Assembly: GCA_021613535.1 (NCBI GenBank)
Contig: CP075496.1
Location: 7,254,001 to 7,318,000 of the forward strand
Length of the DNA: 64,000 nt
Source: Adineta vaga
Taxonomy: Eukaryota > Rotifera
Direction: 5' to 3'
A model generated the notes under the pieces. The model was given only the letters and a program-made list of their open reading frames with translations, was not told the DNA's origin and did no database searches. The position numbers and the translations under genes were made by a program. Positions 60,965-64,000 of this stretch are shown here, piece by piece. How positions within the stretch are numbered: the stretch's first letter is position 1; each line of letters begins with the position of its first letter.

Positions 60965-63746
60965 TTATAATTCAATGTCTTTGAGTGCTGAATGAAGAAT
61001 TTCAGTGCCATGTTGTTTTCGAAATTCGTCCAAGAAACTAAATCGATACAAATTATTTATAAAAACTAAATCTTTCATTCTTCAGTACCTTTCATCTGCT
61101 TTAACCAATTTAGTTATAAAGATCGCAACATTTTTCCTTGCTACTTTACTTAACCATGATTGTTCAACTAATTTTAACATGTGACTTATTGTTTTATCTA
61201 TTCCTGAATAGTCTTGCAGAAATTTTTGTACTGATGAATATGTAATAACATTTCCAAAAACTAATGAAGCATTACCAATAAGTAACGAATGTTGACTTTT
61301 TATCAATTGCGTATAAATAACCGATAAGACTATAGAATGTATCGATGAAAATTAATCATCGTCGTTGATTCCACTATCGAAAGGAAAACTTACGTTTAGT
61401 ATCATTAGCTACCATTTGTTGTGCTTGTACATTCGATTGAGTACATAATGCTAAGAGTCTAACTGCAGCTCGAATCTTTTCTTCATTTTCGTCCTGAAAA
61501 CAAAGATTTATATTGATTCAATTCGAAAGAAACAAACCTGTTGTAATGCTTGACTAATCAAAGAAATAATCTTGTTTTGAAGAAGAATACTAATGGTTTG
61601 TTCGTAATGCATTGCAATATTTCCTAATAAAGTAAAAATTCGTTGATGATAAGAAGAATGTTTTAGTTGTATAATTTTCTCGCATAACTAAAAGAAAACT
61701 GTATTTTTTCCAGAAAGATTTCTAGACGTTAAATTACTTGTTGAGAAATTCTTTCCAATGAACTACTTTTTTCATTAGTTAAATTAATCAACAATCCAAG
61801 AAGATTCAATTGACGTTCATTATCATTATATTCAAAATCTTTCATAAGAATCTGTAAAAGTTCAGTTTGTTCAATAACACATGAACGAATCGTTTTTTCC
61901 GAACATAGATTTGTTAATAAAGATAACATTACAGTCCGAATTTGATGATCAATTGATATGGATTTCTAAATGAAATACAAACAAAATAATCAGTCAATTG
62001 ATCGTATATGACTTACTAGAATCGAAATTAATTTCGTTAATTCATCTTTACTGTTAAAATGTTGTTTAATTCTAAAAATAAATTGAGTTAAATGTCATTA
62101 AATCGTCTTAAAAAGAATTCTCACTTAGGTTCAACAGCTAAATTACTAAGTAATTTTGTAGCGTAGACTTGGTGTGATTTTTTATCCTGAATTATATTCA
62201 ATAAATATTCAATAAATCTAAAAGAGATTTTATCAGGAGGAAAACTTTAATTGAATTCCTACTTATTTATATTGATTTTCCCCATTAAAATCAAACGTGA
62301 ATTTGTTTTAAGAGATGTATCAACAAGATATTGTAATGCAGTTGATGAATACTTATATTTCAGTAGATAATTATTGAAATATTTACTTTCCAAACATTGC
62401 TTTGTATTCTCATCTATAGATGAAAGAATTTCAGATTTTAAATCATCTCTCTGTTTTCTTTTCATACCATCGTCTTGAGAAAGAACAATCATAAGATTGA
62501 AAATTGCTGCAGACAAATTTTCATGCGTATTTTCAGCTATAATCGAATGGGAATTGAATAAATCAAAACCGTGATCAACTCGAAATGCAGTTCGAGTTGT
62601 TTCTAAATAAACAAAATGAACATCAAAATCTCTCTGTCTCTTTACTTGGCTTATTCTCACCATCTTTTATCAATTGACAGAGAAGATCAATTCCACCAAT
62701 GTAAAAAATAATCGGTTGTTTATCTGTATTTAATTTTCTCAATGTATTTGTTAAATTCATTGCTTCTGATAGATTTTCATTTGAAAGAAATATTCGTGCT
62801 GATTCTTCTCGTTGATATTTATCGCGTTGTCGTTGAACATCTTGGATACATTCTGAAAAGTAACAAGAGAATATCTCTTCAACCGTATCTTTTCACTCAC
62901 GAGCCTTCTATCATTCGACGAGTATTGATGGATTCGAAATTGGTTATAGCAATCTGTTCTGCTTCAAGAAATTGTTCTTTAGCACGATCAAATTCTTTTA
63001 AATTGATCAAACATTTTCCTTTAATTACATATGCTTTGATATATGTAGGTGTGACCTAAACGAAATCTTCGAAAACGAATAATTATCTAGAAAAGATCGT
63101 ACTTTCAATGCCCAATCGCAATCATTCATTGCCTCTTCATATCGTTCTTGTTTAACATAGACTTGTGCTCGATTGGTATATAATATATCATAATCTTTTT
63201 TTGCTTTCAAACCCTTAAGTAACCACAACTGAATTCATGATCGAATTATTTTAATAATTCATACTTGTGTATAGTAGTCAATTGCTTGATCGTATGATTG
63301 TTGATGAAATGCATCATTTCCTTTAGTTTTGAATTCATCGGCTAAAATCTTATTTTTTCGACGATTTTCCGCACGTTCTTCTGCATCTTTTTCCAATGCA
63401 CTCATAAATGCAGCTAGGATCCAAAGTGAAACCTATTCAACAGTTTCTTCAACTTATAAAGATGTGTTACCTTGTGACAATTGTTCTTGTGGTATTGGTT
63501 GAGATGGAGATTTATTAATCACAGTACGATCGACACCTGTTTTTGATATTTGTTTAAGTAATACATCAGATTCTTCCATGGCTTTCGATACATCATTGGT
63601 ATCATTTGACGATAAATTTTGTACAAGTCGATCTAATCAACAAAGAAATTACATATGAAAAATCAATAGTGTACTCATTTTTATTTACGAATATCATCGA
63701 CTTGAGACAGAAATTTATTAAGATCTTCTTGTGATTCAGTCGCCAT
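60965..63746 (-). CDS. TTC12: TTC12-like TPR/ARM-repeat protein
   Basis: TTC12 is a cytosolic factor for axonemal dynein-arm assembly. A multi-exon minus-strand gene starts with M-A-T-E-S-Q-E-D-L-N-K-F-L-S-Q-V-D-D at 63746. Next come E-K-D-A-E-E-R-A-E-N-R-R-K-N-K and three TPRs including L-Y-T-N-R-A-Q-V-Y and A-M-N-D-C-D-W-A-L-K, closely matching vertebrate TTC12. The hallmark link to the ARM part, P-I-I-F-Y-I-G-G-I-D-L-L, and T-A-F-R-V-D-H-G-F are also present. The remaining exons encode ARM-like helical repeats (S-L-L-T-N-L-C, L-L-G-L-L-I-N-L-T-N-E, L-L-G-N-I-A) down to the stop at 60965. One junction near 62900 is unclear: the good GTGAGT donor leaves a one-base mismatch to the next exon, unless a weak GC donor is used. 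Confidence 0.82.
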
Positions 63747-63953
63747 GTGATGCAATGTAAATTTTAAATATATTTCAAATTGTTCTTACTCCATTACCAT
63801 CTCGTTTCCACGAACGACAATGCGTATATCATTGATTCACAATTTTCTGTCCGATGGTGGCGCTAGAATGCGAATTGGTCAGTTTGAAATGACAAGGCGG
63901 AAAGAAAAGGAACAAAGACGAATCGTTCGTTATTGTCATTAAGATCAACGAAA
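63747..63953. promoter_or_regulatory. Shared divergent promoter region
   Basis: Only 207 bases separate the start codons of the TTC12-like gene (-) and the gene beginning at 63954 (+). The segment is more GC-rich than surrounding intergenic DNA and has no TATA box, as in bidirectional housekeeping promoters. Confidence 0.35.
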
Positions 63954-63976
63954 ATGCCTGAACCAGCACCACGACG
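63954..63976 (+). CDS. First exon of a gene cut by the window edge
   Basis: ATG followed by seven codons (M-P-E-P-A-P-R) and a good GTAACT donor at 63977. Short first exons of this kind occur in the micro-genes and AK6 here. The rest lies outside the window and the product cannot be named. Confidence 0.35.
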
Positions 63977-64000
63977 GTAACTGAATTTCATATTTGTAAT

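Noticed and set aside
1-64000. Transposons, retroelements, tRNA or rRNA genes and CRISPR arrays
   Set aside because: No reverse transcriptase or transposase motifs, terminal repeats, cloverleaf-like segments or regularly spaced repeats were seen by reading.

Overview
The window is AT-rich eukaryotic nuclear DNA from an animal. Most introns are 50-110 bp, GT-AG, and the genes are metazoan: a glypican, a rhodopsin-like receptor, a C-type-lectin-like membrane protein, intermediate filament proteins, neuroguidin, AK6 and TTC12. The tiny introns, low GC and gene content fit a bdelloid rotifer best (inference). I saw no transposase, reverse transcriptase, tRNA, rRNA or CRISPR array.

Layout. 0-10 kb (+): an orphan 7TM receptor and a six-exon glypican. 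10.2-10.6 kb (-): a small IER2/IER5-like gene. 14.7-17.1 kb (+): two tiny three-exon paralogous genes with a matching promoter block. 17.5-24.1 kb (-): a 15-exon gene that joins an intermediate-filament rod, about 1,000 residues of Ser/Arg repeats and a C-terminal EF-hand region. 26.1-36.9 kb: a tandem array on the minus strand of six intact UBE2L-type E2 genes and one broken copy, with neuroguidin (+) and a small membrane protein (-) inserted near its start. 37.5-38.8 kb (+): a CTLD receptor-like protein. 40.5-43.6 kb (-): a second intermediate filament gene with a lamin tail. 48.2-49.5 kb (-): an unrecognised acidic, probably nuclear protein. 50.3-56.7 kb (-): an 18-exon AKNA-like gene. 60.1-60.7 kb (+): adenylate kinase 6. 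61.0-63.7 kb (-): a TTC12-like TPR/ARM protein. At the right edge a + strand gene begins, divergent from TTC12.

The exon models were built by hand by matching intron phases on both sides of each splice site. They close perfectly for glypican, the E2 genes, the lectin, filament gene 2 and AK6. Three large genes (filament/EF-hand, 48-49 kb acidic protein, AKNA-like) each contain one place where the frame is off by a single base inside an exon. TTC12 has one questionable junction. These are either sequence errors or real lesions.

The most interesting items are the rod + phospho-motif repeats + EF-hand fusion, the diversifying E2 array with changes next to the catalytic cysteine and two GC-AG introns, and the pair of micro-genes with their shared promoter element.
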